NCBI GenBank assembly: GCA_016713885.1
Contig: JADJOF010000004.1
Coordinates: forward strand, 124,001 to 188,000
DNA: 64,000 nt
Reading direction: 5' to 3'
Source of the DNA: Bdellovibrionales bacterium
Lineage (GTDB): Bacteria; Bdellovibrionota; Bdellovibrionia; Bdellovibrionales; JAMPXM01
In this document: positions 55,129 through 63,480 of the stretch, one piece after another
Position numbering within the stretch: position 1 is the first letter of the stretch
How the letters are laid out: every line of letters starts with the position of its first letter
The notes under the pieces: generated by a model
The model's database searches: none
Seen by the model: the letters and a program-made list of their open reading frames with translations, nothing else
What the model was told of the DNA's origin: nothing
Program-made: the position numbers and the translations under genes

Positions 55129-55632
55129 ATGGCTGACTGGAATCTACCGGAAGAACGACCCGCCTCTTTTGATGAACACGGCTGGAGAATTAAAATTCAC
55201 CCAGCCGAAGTGAAAGGGGTATGGCACAAGAAGCGCGAGTGGACGCAAATCGTTTTACTCATCGTTTTCTTGGTTCTTCCGTGGATTCGTATTGGCGGCG
55301 CGCAGGCCCTCCTGCTCGACGTCAGCCGACGACAATTTGAAATTTTTGGTTTAAGTCTGCGGGCGCACAACGCGCCCCTTTTGATATTTGTGCTCGCGAT
55401 AGCAGGATTCGGCCTCTTCTTCGTCACGGCGATTTGGGGACGAGTTTGGTGTGGTTGGGCCTGTCCGCAGACTGTTTTTGTTGAAGCTGTATACCGGCGC
55501 ATCGAGCGCTGGGTTGAAGGCACGGCCGGAGAACGACGAAGCCTGCAAGCAGCACCGTGGTCCATTAAAAAGTTTTTAAAAGTCGATCAAGTGGCTGGCC
55601 TTTATCGCCGTCTCACTTGTGATCACCCATAG
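55129..55632 (+). CDS. ccoG: CcoG-type ferredoxin-like cbb3 assembly protein, N-terminal piece
   Basis: The first ~150 residues match CcoG/RdxA: HPAEVKGVWHKKREWTQIVL, membrane helices, and RVWCGWACPQTVFVEAVYR. Near 55593 the reading shifts: in another frame the expected helix KWLAFIAVSLVITHSFL continues, and near 55640 the frame shifts back. As written the frame ends at TAG 55630-55632. The gene therefore has two compensating frame breaks ~45 bases apart. Confidence 0.85.
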   Translation: MADWNLPEERPASFDEHGWRIKIHPAEVKGVWHKKREWTQIVLLIVFLVLPWIRIGGAQALLLDVSRRQFEIFGLSLRAHNAPLLIFVLAIAGFGLFFVTAIWGRVWCGWACPQTVFVEAVYRRIERWVEGTAGERRSLQAAPWSIKKFLKVDQVAGLYRRLTCDHP

Positions 55633-55659
55633 CTTTCTGCCTACTTTGTCGGCACCGAT

Positions 55660-56556
55660 GTGCTGGCAGAGATGGTGCGACGAGCACCATCTGAGAATTG
55701 GACGAGCTTTTTATTCATCGTCATCTCAACGGGCATTATTCTTTTCGATTTTGGATGGTTCCGCGAACAGTTCTGCATGATCGCCTGTCCCTATGGACGC
55801 TTTCAGTCGGTTCTGATGGACGACCAGTCGATGATCGTCGGTTACGACGAAAAGCGCGGAGAACCACGCCGTGGACAAGTGAAGCCTGGCGACAAGCAAG
55901 GCGACTGCGTGAATTGCTTCCGCTGCGTTCAGGTCTGCCCAACAGGAATCGATATTCGTCGAGGCGTACAGATGGAGTGCATCGCCTGCACCGCCTGTGT
56001 CGACGCCTGCGACGACGTGATGACCAAGATGAAGCGACCAACCGGTCTTATTCGCTATTCGACTCTGCAAGAACTCCAAGCCACTCCCGATCAACAATCA
56101 AAGTTTAAGCCGGGCCTTCGCTTCGCCCCACGAACGATTGCCTACCTCGCCGTTATCACGGCTGCGGCAGTTGCTCTGACCTATTTTGTTTCGACTCAGA
56201 AAGATGTCGATATTCAGGTTTTACGCGGCAAAGGTGTTCCGTACCAAGAGATCACCTTCGAAGGACAAAAAGCCTATCTGAATCAATTCTTTGTTGAGGC
56301 CACCAACACCTCAAATGAAGAGCGCCGAATCGCGGTTGCCATCGAGGACGCTCCGCAAGGCGTCGCAATGATGACCTCGCAGTCAGAGTTCATCCTTCGG
56401 CCCGGAAAAACTGAGCGCATCGGTTTCTTTATTCGCTTTGCTCATGACACTTCGAAGAAAGACATGGAGATCGAGCTCCGCTTCACAGATGCCAAAGACC
56501 CAAGCCTGAAGATCGAGAAGGAGATTCATCTTGTTGGGCCACTCTCCCGTCACTAA
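55660..56556 (+). CDS. ccoG: CcoG-type protein, C-terminal piece with 4Fe-4S sites
   Basis: 298 residues continuing CcoG: PSENWTSFLFIV, CMIACPYGRFQSVLMD, two ferredoxin clusters (GDCVNCFRCVQVCPTGIDI and CIACTACVDACDDVM), a membrane helix and a C-terminal Ig-like domain (FFVEATNTSNEERRIAV). CcoG reduces copper for cbb3 assembly in other bacteria. It is in the same phase as the N-terminal piece, so the two belong to one ~475-residue gene. No good ribosome site exists at 55660. Confidence 0.85.
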   Translation: MLAEMVRRAPSENWTSFLFIVISTGIILFDFGWFREQFCMIACPYGRFQSVLMDDQSMIVGYDEKRGEPRRGQVKPGDKQGDCVNCFRCVQVCPTGIDIRRGVQMECIACTACVDACDDVMTKMKRPTGLIRYSTLQELQATPDQQSKFKPGLRFAPRTIAYLAVITAAAVALTYFVSTQKDVDIQVLRGKGVPYQEITFEGQKAYLNQFFVEATNTSNEERRIAVAIEDAPQGVAMMTSQSEFILRPGKTERIGFFIRFAHDTSKKDMEIELRFTDAKDPSLKIEKEIHLVGPLSRH

Positions 56557-57220
56557 TAGCATGCTTCTCGACGGCTCTATCGGAGCCGTCGGCTTGATCG
56601 CTCTGGCGATCGGCGCGCAGGCTCACTGCGCTCTCATGTGTGGCCCCATCGCCTCGACTGTCAAACGTCCCGCTCTCTATACTCTTGGCCGCATCCTCTC
56701 TTACGGCATCGTCGGCGCCATCGTCGGTTGGCTCGGTGCCATCGCAAGACCCGAACCCTGGCTCTCCATCACTTTTGCAATCGTCGCCAGCACGGTCGTC
56801 ATCATGAGCGTACTCAAAATCCGAGTGATACGCGGCCCTGCGTGGCTCACACAGGTCTCGAGTCGCATCATGGCCGCACTTTATCGCGTCGGCCCGTTCG
56901 CTCTAGGGCTTGGCACTCCGCTCTTACCCTGCGGTCAACTTTGGTCCGTCATGGGTTTTGCGGCGTTGAGCGGTAGCCCCTGGAATGCGGCCGCTATCGG
57001 TAGCGGCTTCGCGCTCGCATCGACGCCTGGAATTTTATCCTTTGGTTTGGTCCGTGGCTTTGTTGAACGATCCATCAGCAAGAAGCAGCGCTGGATCCAA
57101 ACCGCGGCGACAGCGGTTCTTATTATTTTTATGTGCACCGCGAGTGCGCAGTTTGTATGGACCTCATATCGCTTGCAACACGAAGATCCAAAGTCACAGA
57201 CCGATCTCATCTGCCGATAG
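56531..57220 (+). CDS. UreH/SafE-like membrane protein (cbb3-associated)
   Basis: ~229 residues, about six membrane helices. The pattern AQAHCALMCGPIAS near the start and LGTPLLPCGQLWSV in the middle are the two Cys/Pro half-sites of the UreH-like/SafE transmembrane family, often found after ccoG and linked to copper or cofactor handling. The TTG at 56531 has AAGGAG seven bases upstream and overlaps ccoG; an ATG at 56561 is an alternative without a visible site. The usual ccoH is not seen between ccoG and this gene. Confidence 0.85.
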   Translation: MLGHSPVTNSMLLDGSIGAVGLIALAIGAQAHCALMCGPIASTVKRPALYTLGRILSYGIVGAIVGWLGAIARPEPWLSITFAIVASTVVIMSVLKIRVIRGPAWLTQVSSRIMAALYRVGPFALGLGTPLLPCGQLWSVMGFAALSGSPWNAAAIGSGFALASTPGILSFGLVRGFVERSISKKQRWIQTAATAVLIIFMCTASAQFVWTSYRLQHEDPKSQTDLICR

Positions 57221-58105
57221 ATTAGGATGTGATACTTGCGATACTGATGTCACCGCCGGTGACATCTCCAAACGCGGCAATTGAAGCCTGCGCCGCAAAG
57301 CGGCCTCCAGGACGTCAATTCGATGCTGCGAAACCAAACTCTCAACCCACTCAATGGTGAGCGTCTCACGACCTCGCTGACCAGTGAGAATCACGCCGAC
57401 CGATGGTGAGCGCAACAATGTACCTCGGGCCGATATAACAACATCGCCCCACGTCCTCGGCAGCGGAAACGTTCGAGGAATCGGTGCCCGCACAAAAAGC
57501 AGAGTGGCAGTTTCAGGCCCACCAGACCGATCAAATAACTCAAATTGCAACCGCATCTGACGTTCAGAGAAAAATGATGTGGCGGCCAGGGCTCCAAAAA
57601 CAAAACGCCGATTGCTTAGAATGGGGTCTGCAGCAATTCGACTGTGAATCTTTTTACTCCAGTCAGCGTTGTTCAATGAATCACGCTTAACAAAAACATT
57701 CATTGAAACCACGGCATTTTGAAGGCTGTCGCGAATCTTCAATGCCCAACGCAGCCCGGTTGGGAACAGCACAAAAAGCGGTCTGTCACTATCCCCACCC
57801 TGTCGAAGTACTTCATCCGCTGCACCAATAACGACAGCGATCGGATCAAATCCTCGCTCTGGCCTCGAATCCAACTCAACGGGCAATTCAATCGTTCGCG
57901 AAGTCACCTTTCGGCAGCCCCTGTCGATCTGGTCAGAGAATGTCGCCACCCCCATCACGGAGCGCGGTGGCTTAAGAGAGAAATTCCTGAGACTCTGTTT
58001 CGCGAACTCAAAAATTCCGTACCGACTCGCTAGCGATCGAAAGTGAAATTCCCTCAGAACGGTGAAAGCTGGTGGAACATCCCGGCCATTGTAAGCCGCG
58101 ACCAT
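57194..58105 (-). pseudogene. C-terminal part of a condensation/WS-DGAT-like domain, out of frame with its N-terminal part
   Basis: 303 residues starting in the middle of a fold (AYNGRDVPPAF) and ending RIDVLEAALRRRLQLP. It overlaps the acyltransferase frame 58054-59328 by 52 bases. Inserting one T in the stretch CGGCTTACAATGG (about 58090) joins them as AWSRLYNGRDVPP, which reads smoothly after the HHSLFDG motif. It has no ribosome site. I treat both as one gene of ~710 residues. Its 3' end overlaps the end of the UreH-like gene on the other strand. Confidence 0.65.
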
Positions 58106-59328
58106 GCCTCAAAGACATAGGCTTGAGCCGCGCCATCAAAGAGCGAATGATGACAAGAGAAAATCAGACGGTGTCGCTCGCCATCGCTTTGAACAAGAAA
58201 ACGAACACCAGGTTCAAAAGCGAGGTTGAGCCTTCGGCCGCAAAACTCGTCCATTTTTTTTTGATCAAGGCCCACTTCAAAGTGAACGATGTCGGAAGGC
58301 TCAAACCAGGCATCCCGATAAGAGAATCGCTTCGGAGCCCACCAACCCCGAGTATGAGCCGTCCTGAGATAGGGAATCTCCGTCACCCAGCGCCGCGTGA
58401 TTGCATAAATGTGTTCGCGATCAAGCCGCCCCGTAAACTCAAATACAAACTGGCTGTTGTATGAAACCGCCGCCGACTCGTTGTAGAGAACAAACTTCTC
58501 AATTCCATTTAGTCGATAAGGTACGCGCGGGCCGCTGGGTATGTCCCGTAAAGCCATCCTTCCGAGTACCTCCTCGCGCAGTTCTGCGGAATGCGAAAAA
58601 TCCTGTCCGGGTGAAAGCGGCGGATAGATCTTAATTTTCACCGACCGCGGGAGCACCGGAACCAGTGGCGTCATAACAAACCCGAGATAGCCCACCAACG
58701 CCACGATCTCAGGAGAAAGTCCCAGTGCGCTAGACAGTAGGACACCAACGGTGGCACATAGCATCTGCGCCAAGCTCAATGGAAAATACCGAACCTTAAG
58801 AAGCCATGGCAATAGCAATGCTCGGCTCAGAAACTCTGAGCTCAAGTAAATCGGATTGATACCGTGAGTCCCGCTAAACTTAACGACAACAACAGGAACA
58901 CTCTGCTCGACAGCAATGTCCGACCACCCCTGGCCCCAGCCATAACAGCAAGAATCTTCTTTTAAAGACCGAAAGGCCTCGCGATTTCCTCCCGGAAAAA
59001 TCAGAACCGGAGCACCCGCCTGAAGCGCTTCAACCGCGGCTTCTCGAGTTGCACTGATCGCTCCGATTTTACGAAAATAGGATCCCACAAATGGAATTTT
59101 AAAAAGAGCCTGGTGATTTAAACCGAAGGCCCTGATCCTCTGCTCATTGAGAAGAAAAACGAGACTGTGACTTTCAATCAATGCTCCTGAGTTGTGGTTT
59201 GCAACAATCAGCGCCGGTCCTTTCGGTAGGTGCTCGGCCCCCATCACATCGATACGGAACAAGAAACGAAGTACCGGCCAAAGCCAGATTGCCAACCGAT
59301 CAATAAAGGCCTGTGAACGATTCGTCAC
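58054..59328 (-). CDS. Lysophospholipid acyltransferase (MGAT-like) fused to start of a condensation-like domain
   Basis: 424 residues. Residues ~1-260 form a PlsC/MGAT-like acyltransferase: VANHNSGALIES at the catalytic His, VLIFPGGNREAFR at the acyl-acceptor site, with hydrophobic segments (~185-230). The Asp usually found after the His in NHxxxxD-type motifs is not present (Leu/Ile/Glu occupy that area). From ~290 a second domain begins and carries IFSCHHSLFDGAAQAYV, the HHxxxDG catalytic motif of condensation and wax-ester/DGAT enzymes. The frame is then lost; the remainder is 57194-58105. Start overlaps the upstream stop (ATGA). Confidence 0.75.
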   Translation of the reverse strand: MTNRSQAFIDRLAIWLWPVLRFLFRIDVMGAEHLPKGPALIVANHNSGALIESHSLVFLLNEQRIRAFGLNHQALFKIPFVGSYFRKIGAISATREAAVEALQAGAPVLIFPGGNREAFRSLKEDSCCYGWGQGWSDIAVEQSVPVVVVKFSGTHGINPIYLSSEFLSRALLLPWLLKVRYFPLSLAQMLCATVGVLLSSALGLSPEIVALVGYLGFVMTPLVPVLPRSVKIKIYPPLSPGQDFSHSAELREEVLGRMALRDIPSGPRVPYRLNGIEKFVLYNESAAVSYNSQFVFEFTGRLDREHIYAITRRWVTEIPYLRTAHTRGWWAPKRFSYRDAWFEPSDIVHFEVGLDQKKMDEFCGRRLNLAFEPGVRFLVQSDGERHRLIFSCHHSLFDGAAQAYVFEAWSRLTMAGMFHQLSPF

Positions 59329-60443
59329 ATAACCCCCATGAGCGGTCCTACGAGAAACTCCATGATCGTCTTTCGCGGAATGTCAGACCGCCGCAATGGC
59401 GAAACCCACGGTCGGATGTCGACTGACATTTGCTCATCAAAGGACTCTATCGTCTGACGATCATTAAAAATGATCGAGACTTCGGTATCGTGATTAAAAC
59501 TTCTGCGGTTGAGGTTGACGCTTCCAAGCACGAGCGCCCTACGGTCAATGACAATCGCCTTCACATGCATGATATGTCCAGGCCGGCTGAAGTATCGAAA
59601 TGCAAATGACCCAAACTCCTTTCGAATCGCCCTCGTCATTGCCGGTTGCAGAATACCCGGCATAAAGTCACCCTGAAGATTAATATTCGTCGTTATTTCT
59701 ATATCGACGCCACGATTGCGAGCTCGACCAAGAGCCGCTCGAAGCGCGCTCGTCAGATTGACATAAGGCGTGTAAATCTGAAGTGAGCGCTCAGCGCGAT
59801 CGATCAGTTCAACGTAGGCACTCTCCAGTTGCCCTTTACTTGTCCCAAATGGTGAAGCAAAAAGAAAACCGTTTTGAATTTTTTCTTGAGGACTCTGCAG
59901 GTCTGGCCTTGAGAGCACACGTTTTTCATTGAAGGCGATCATCTCTTGCGCCACTCGCTCAACTGCCGCAGGGTCACTCACCTTGAAGTCGACGTCGTCA
60001 AAATAAGTCCAATCGTAGAAAGGCTCTTTACCCCATTGGACGATGTCGGGAAATCGCGAGTTATCAGGCTGCTTATCGAAAAAATACATCTCTGAGAGAT
60101 TTCTTCCTCCGGCAATAAACGCGCTGGCGCTGGGTTGCCGCTTCGAAAACGTCAAAAAAACCTTGATGTGATTGTTGCGATGCATGCCATGCAGACGATC
60201 CTCGAGCGTCGTCGCTTGCGACGTCTCGCTCTCATCCTGGCTGGTGTAAAGCGAATAGTGGATGTTCGGATTGTTCTTGGAAAAGCCATAGAGCCATCCC
60301 GTTTCTCGCGGCAGCAGAAGAGCGCGAGAGGTCATGAAGTAAACACGAGCTCCCTGTCTTGAGTGCCATTCTAACATTCGAAGCGTCAGAACACCGACAA
60401 AGTCCTTTAAGATCTGTAGGGTATCAACCACGATAAGGTCCAA
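59325..60443 (-). CDS. Phospholipase D-like protein, C-terminal part in this frame
   Basis: 372 residues. The second PLD motif is intact (HVKAIVIDRRALVLGSVNLN: HxKxxxxD plus GSxN). The first is weak: NHIKVFLTF keeps His and Lys but lacks the Asp, followed by FIAGGRNLSE. Similar to cardiolipin synthase/PLD-family transferases. The N-terminus (DLIVVDTLQILKDF) begins inside a strand; the preceding residues lie in the overlapping frame 60407-61696, which ends LDFTRAQ before the shift. Probably one gene broken by a frame shift near 60440. Confidence 0.78.
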   Translation of the reverse strand: MDLIVVDTLQILKDFVGVLTLRMLEWHSRQGARVYFMTSRALLLPRETGWLYGFSKNNPNIHYSLYTSQDESETSQATTLEDRLHGMHRNNHIKVFLTFSKRQPSASAFIAGGRNLSEMYFFDKQPDNSRFPDIVQWGKEPFYDWTYFDDVDFKVSDPAAVERVAQEMIAFNEKRVLSRPDLQSPQEKIQNGFLFASPFGTSKGQLESAYVELIDRAERSLQIYTPYVNLTSALRAALGRARNRGVDIEITTNINLQGDFMPGILQPAMTRAIRKEFGSFAFRYFSRPGHIMHVKAIVIDRRALVLGSVNLNRRSFNHDTEVSIIFNDRQTIESFDEQMSVDIRPWVSPLRRSDIPRKTIMEFLVGPLMGVM

Positions 60444-61696
60444 CTTTGAGCCCTTGTGAAATCAAGAGACATCGACGGATCTTTGGCGACGAACTCGGAC
60501 TCGGAGAGACGATAGCCCATCAGCATTTCAAAACGAGAGGCAAATGCTAGATAGGGATTCTTGAGAATCATCGCCGACGGCTGTGTCACTTCACTCGACC
60601 ACGCGCAGCCATAGCGCCCCACCAGCGGTTGACACTCTCGTCCACCGGTGCGCAACTCATGAACAACTGGATACTTTTCCTTCTCCGACTGCAAGCGAAC
60701 ATCAAATCCATCACCAATGAAACTACAACTCACGGCGGTCTGCCGATGGCCAACCGAAATAAACGTGCGCATCCCGTTGTGAGCCGATGGCCAGAGACGC
60801 AAGCTCAACTGCTGACTCCGTTTAGTTTCCGCTCCCTGAGTCACGACCACCGATTGATTGCAGGTCATCTTAAGATCCACCGGCTGAGCGGGATCGCCAT
60901 AGGGAGCGTCGCCGATCGAATTGACAATCTCGACGCGATCACCAGCCGGGAGAACCTGCTCAAGATGTTGACCTCGCACAAATTCGTTGAGATCAATCAG
61001 CGACGGCGCAGCTCGTCCAGTTGCCGAAAGACCGCTGGCCACGGCGAACAAAAGAATTCCGGCCTTTGCCTTTCTCGACATTTGATTTCGCAGCGAAGAG
61101 CCCAGCACGCGGTCGAACCAAGGCAATGCAAATCCAAAATTGACGTGATGATACTTGTGATGTTCAAAGTGCCGACGCGACGCCAGCAGTAGCTCTGGCC
61201 ACCGAGTAGAACCAAAAAAATCGACACCGCTATGCCCCAGAGTGTTGAGCAGCATCGACGCGCAGACAAAAAGCAAAATCGATTCAATATGGAAATTAAA
61301 AAATGGGAGTACCAGAGGAATCACGCTACCCAGCGCAGCAGCTTCTATGGGATGAAAACGAAATATCGCAAACGGCGAAATATTTGGTTCGCGATGATGA
61401 ACAAAATGGAAATGATAAAGCCACCTTGTATGCAATAGTCGGTGGGCGACAAAGAAGTGAATCTCGTTCCACATGAGCAACACGAGTAGCTCGGCATAGA
61501 GCTGAACAGCCGTTCCACCCTCTAGAATTTCAATTTTGCCAAAAGCCAAGAGCCACCGAATCACCAGAATATTCGCGGCCAATACAACAATCGACGCCAC
61601 CGACGTCTGAATCTCGTGGGCGATCTGCTTGCGTCGATAGGGTTTTGGGCTCAAAACCAGTGGACTCTGCTGGAGCTTCAGATGCCGAACAGCCAA
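60407..61696 (-). CDS. Fatty-acid hydroxylase/sterol desaturase joined in frame to the N-terminal half of the PLD protein
   Basis: 429 residues with two unlike parts. Residues ~1-205: membrane helices and the di-iron His clusters AHRLLHTRW, HFHFVHH, LGHSGVDFFG and HFEHHKYHH of the fatty-acid hydroxylase superfamily. At ~205 a segment MSRKAKAGILLFAVASGLSA looks like a signal peptide or membrane helix, and the following ~200 residues (Cys-containing, ending YLAFASRFEMLMGY) suit the N-terminus of an exported PLD protein. So this is either a natural fusion or two genes merged by a lost stop. The true N-terminus lies in another frame (61678-61815). Confidence 0.68.
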   Translation of the reverse strand: MAVRHLKLQQSPLVLSPKPYRRKQIAHEIQTSVASIVVLAANILVIRWLLAFGKIEILEGGTAVQLYAELLVLLMWNEIHFFVAHRLLHTRWLYHFHFVHHREPNISPFAIFRFHPIEAAALGSVIPLVLPFFNFHIESILLFVCASMLLNTLGHSGVDFFGSTRWPELLLASRRHFEHHKYHHVNFGFALPWFDRVLGSSLRNQMSRKAKAGILLFAVASGLSATGRAAPSLIDLNEFVRGQHLEQVLPAGDRVEIVNSIGDAPYGDPAQPVDLKMTCNQSVVVTQGAETKRSQQLSLRLWPSAHNGMRTFISVGHRQTAVSCSFIGDGFDVRLQSEKEKYPVVHELRTGGRECQPLVGRYGCAWSSEVTQPSAMILKNPYLAFASRFEMLMGYRLSESEFVAKDPSMSLDFTRAQSWTLSWLIPYRS

Positions 61697-61815
61697 AAGG
61701 CACCACCGGCAAAAAGAAAATACAGAGTCAAGGTGCCCATAAATGACACCAGATAGATCTGATACCAGGCCAGGTCACTGATATATTGAAGGATTTTGAG
61801 ATCTGACGTCGCCAT
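61678..61815 (-). pseudogene. N-terminal piece of the hydroxylase, out of frame
   Basis: A 45-residue frame from ATG 61815 encodes LQYISDLAWYQIYLVSFMG and a membrane helix (LYFLFAGGAFWLF), the usual opening of fatty-acid hydroxylases, and stops at TGA 61678-61680. The next residues of the family (HLKLQQSPLVL, then KPYRRKQIAHEI) continue in the neighbouring frame. A single-base change near 61690 would join them. Confidence 0.55.
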
Positions 61816-61857
61816 CAACGAGGGTTAGAGCAACATCAGGGCCATGCCTGAAGGACC

Positions 61858-62895
61858 TTAGCCTCGGCTCATCGCCTTGAGCTCTGTTAGGAAACTGAGC
61901 GCTTTTGCTGCTGTGTCGGGTCCGGGCAGCACCGCCACGAGAGCCGAGACTTTAACTTGCATCGCACCGCGAATTTCAAGCGGCGTCACAAGCTGCGCGG
62001 CAGGTCGCCCTCGCAGCCACTCCTGCAGGCGCTCATCGCCGATCTCACAGCCGCTCAGTGGAATGAGGTCAATTCCGCGCTGGAGCTGCGGATATCGTTC
62101 AGTCAATCGATCAGCGCACCACGAGCTATCATGGAGCTCCGTGACGAGTGTCATTCGGTTCGCCGCTCGACGCTCGCCGGTCTTAGGCTCAAGAACTCGC
62201 CAGCCCTGAGGAAGGGCTTTTGAAAACTCAGCGATCTCTCGCTCAAAACTTCGCGCCTCTAAACACTCTTCGAGGAGAGCACGAAATGCGCTGGCGCTGG
62301 ATGTAATCGCGGCCGCTTGAAAAGCATGTTGAGAAAGTCGTGGCACCAAGCGCAAACGATCGCCCAAAAGTGAAACCGCTGAACCGTCATCAAGACGCAC
62401 GATTTTGATTTCATAAGGACGCGGCTTAAGTGCATCAACGCTCAACGGCGGCAAGTGCCGCACCCGAAGAAGCGGAACGCGATTCCAACTCGCGTCGCCT
62501 AAGATTTTGTCGCGATTCGAACTGTCGTGTTCCATGGCCTCGAATCGATCATCATCGCAGAACGCGCAGAAAAGTGCATTTTGAGCGGTCACCGTCCCCG
62601 CCGCAAGATCAGCCACAGCGAGACTCTGCGAACTGACAACCTGTCCGGGAAATCGAAGACAGGGATCATCGCTGGCCTCGATGACAGCCCCCGTGCGCCC
62701 TGATCCCATTTCACGATTGCGGTCGAGAAGCAAAAGCGCCCACTCGATAAGTGCCGCTTCCACCGACGGATGAAGACAAAGACTCGTATTAGGCGCGAGA
62801 CTAGAAACCTTCGTCCTCAATAAACGAAGAGCCGTCTCGCTGGCCTCATACCAGGCCAAGGACGGCTCTTTGAAGGGCGAAGGCCGGTGCTGCAC
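61858..62895 (-). CDS. Hypothetical protein downstream of nuoI
   Basis: 345 residues from a GTG that directly follows the nuoI stop. No signal peptide or membrane helix. It contains a Cys pair (ALFCAFCDDDRF) and C-terminal segments like PLEIRGAMQVKVSALVAVL. I recognise no family. Its tight link to nuoI suggests co-transcription with complex I genes. Confidence 0.7.
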   Translation of the reverse strand: MQHRPSPFKEPSLAWYEASETALRLLRTKVSSLAPNTSLCLHPSVEAALIEWALLLLDRNREMGSGRTGAVIEASDDPCLRFPGQVVSSQSLAVADLAAGTVTAQNALFCAFCDDDRFEAMEHDSSNRDKILGDASWNRVPLLRVRHLPPLSVDALKPRPYEIKIVRLDDGSAVSLLGDRLRLVPRLSQHAFQAAAITSSASAFRALLEECLEARSFEREIAEFSKALPQGWRVLEPKTGERRAANRMTLVTELHDSSWCADRLTERYPQLQRGIDLIPLSGCEIGDERLQEWLRGRPAAQLVTPLEIRGAMQVKVSALVAVLPGPDTAAKALSFLTELKAMSRG

Positions 62896-63480
62896 CTAGA
62901 TTCCAGCCTTGTGACGTTCTTCTTCGTCGACAATCGAAACAATTCCGCCCTTCAAAGCCGGCCGATAGGCGAGCTGCTTCAGGTCATATTGAAACTCAGA
63001 ACCGTTGATTCCCGGCGTCTGCCACTCAGGTCCCATACGGATCGCATCGACTGGGCAAGCCTCTTCGCAAAAGCCGCAGAAGACGCAGCGAAGAATATCG
63101 ATCTCATACGAAATCGGAAACTTCTCAACTGTCGGGTCCTCGTGCTCACTGGCGACGATCGAGATACAATCCGCCGGACAGTTTGTCGCGCACAACATGC
63201 ACGCCGTGCAACGAAGCGCCCCGTCTTTCTTCACAGTCAGAACGTGGTTCCCCTTGAAGCGCGGCGAGTATTCGTACTTCTCCTCTGGGTAGTTCACCGT
63301 CGGCATGAGCTCACGCTTAGCGCCACCCATGCTCTTCACATAGTCAAAGAGGTTTCGAAGCATCTTCGTGCCAGTCAAAGTCAGACCAAGGAGAATGCCT
63401 GGCAGAAACCAGTTCGACGCGGCCTCTGGACGCTTCACTTTAAACGTCGAATTTTTATCCACAGTTTGAACGGTGCTCAT
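62896..63480 (-). CDS. nuoI: NADH-quinone oxidoreductase subunit I
   Basis: ~194 residues. Two 4Fe-4S binding motifs CTACMLCATNCPADCI and CVFCGFCEEACPVDAI (clusters N6a and N6b) mark the TYKY/NuoI subunit that passes electrons towards quinone. An N-terminal amphipathic part and KGNHVLTVKKDGALRC are typical. The ATG at 63480 forms a TGATG junction with the nuoG stop and has GGAG upstream, so it is preferred to the TTG two codons earlier. Confidence 0.97.
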   Translation of the reverse strand: MSTVQTVDKNSTFKVKRPEAASNWFLPGILLGLTLTGTKMLRNLFDYVKSMGGAKRELMPTVNYPEEKYEYSPRFKGNHVLTVKKDGALRCTACMLCATNCPADCISIVASEHEDPTVEKFPISYEIDILRCVFCGFCEEACPVDAIRMGPEWQTPGINGSEFQYDLKQLAYRPALKGGIVSIVDEEERHKAGI

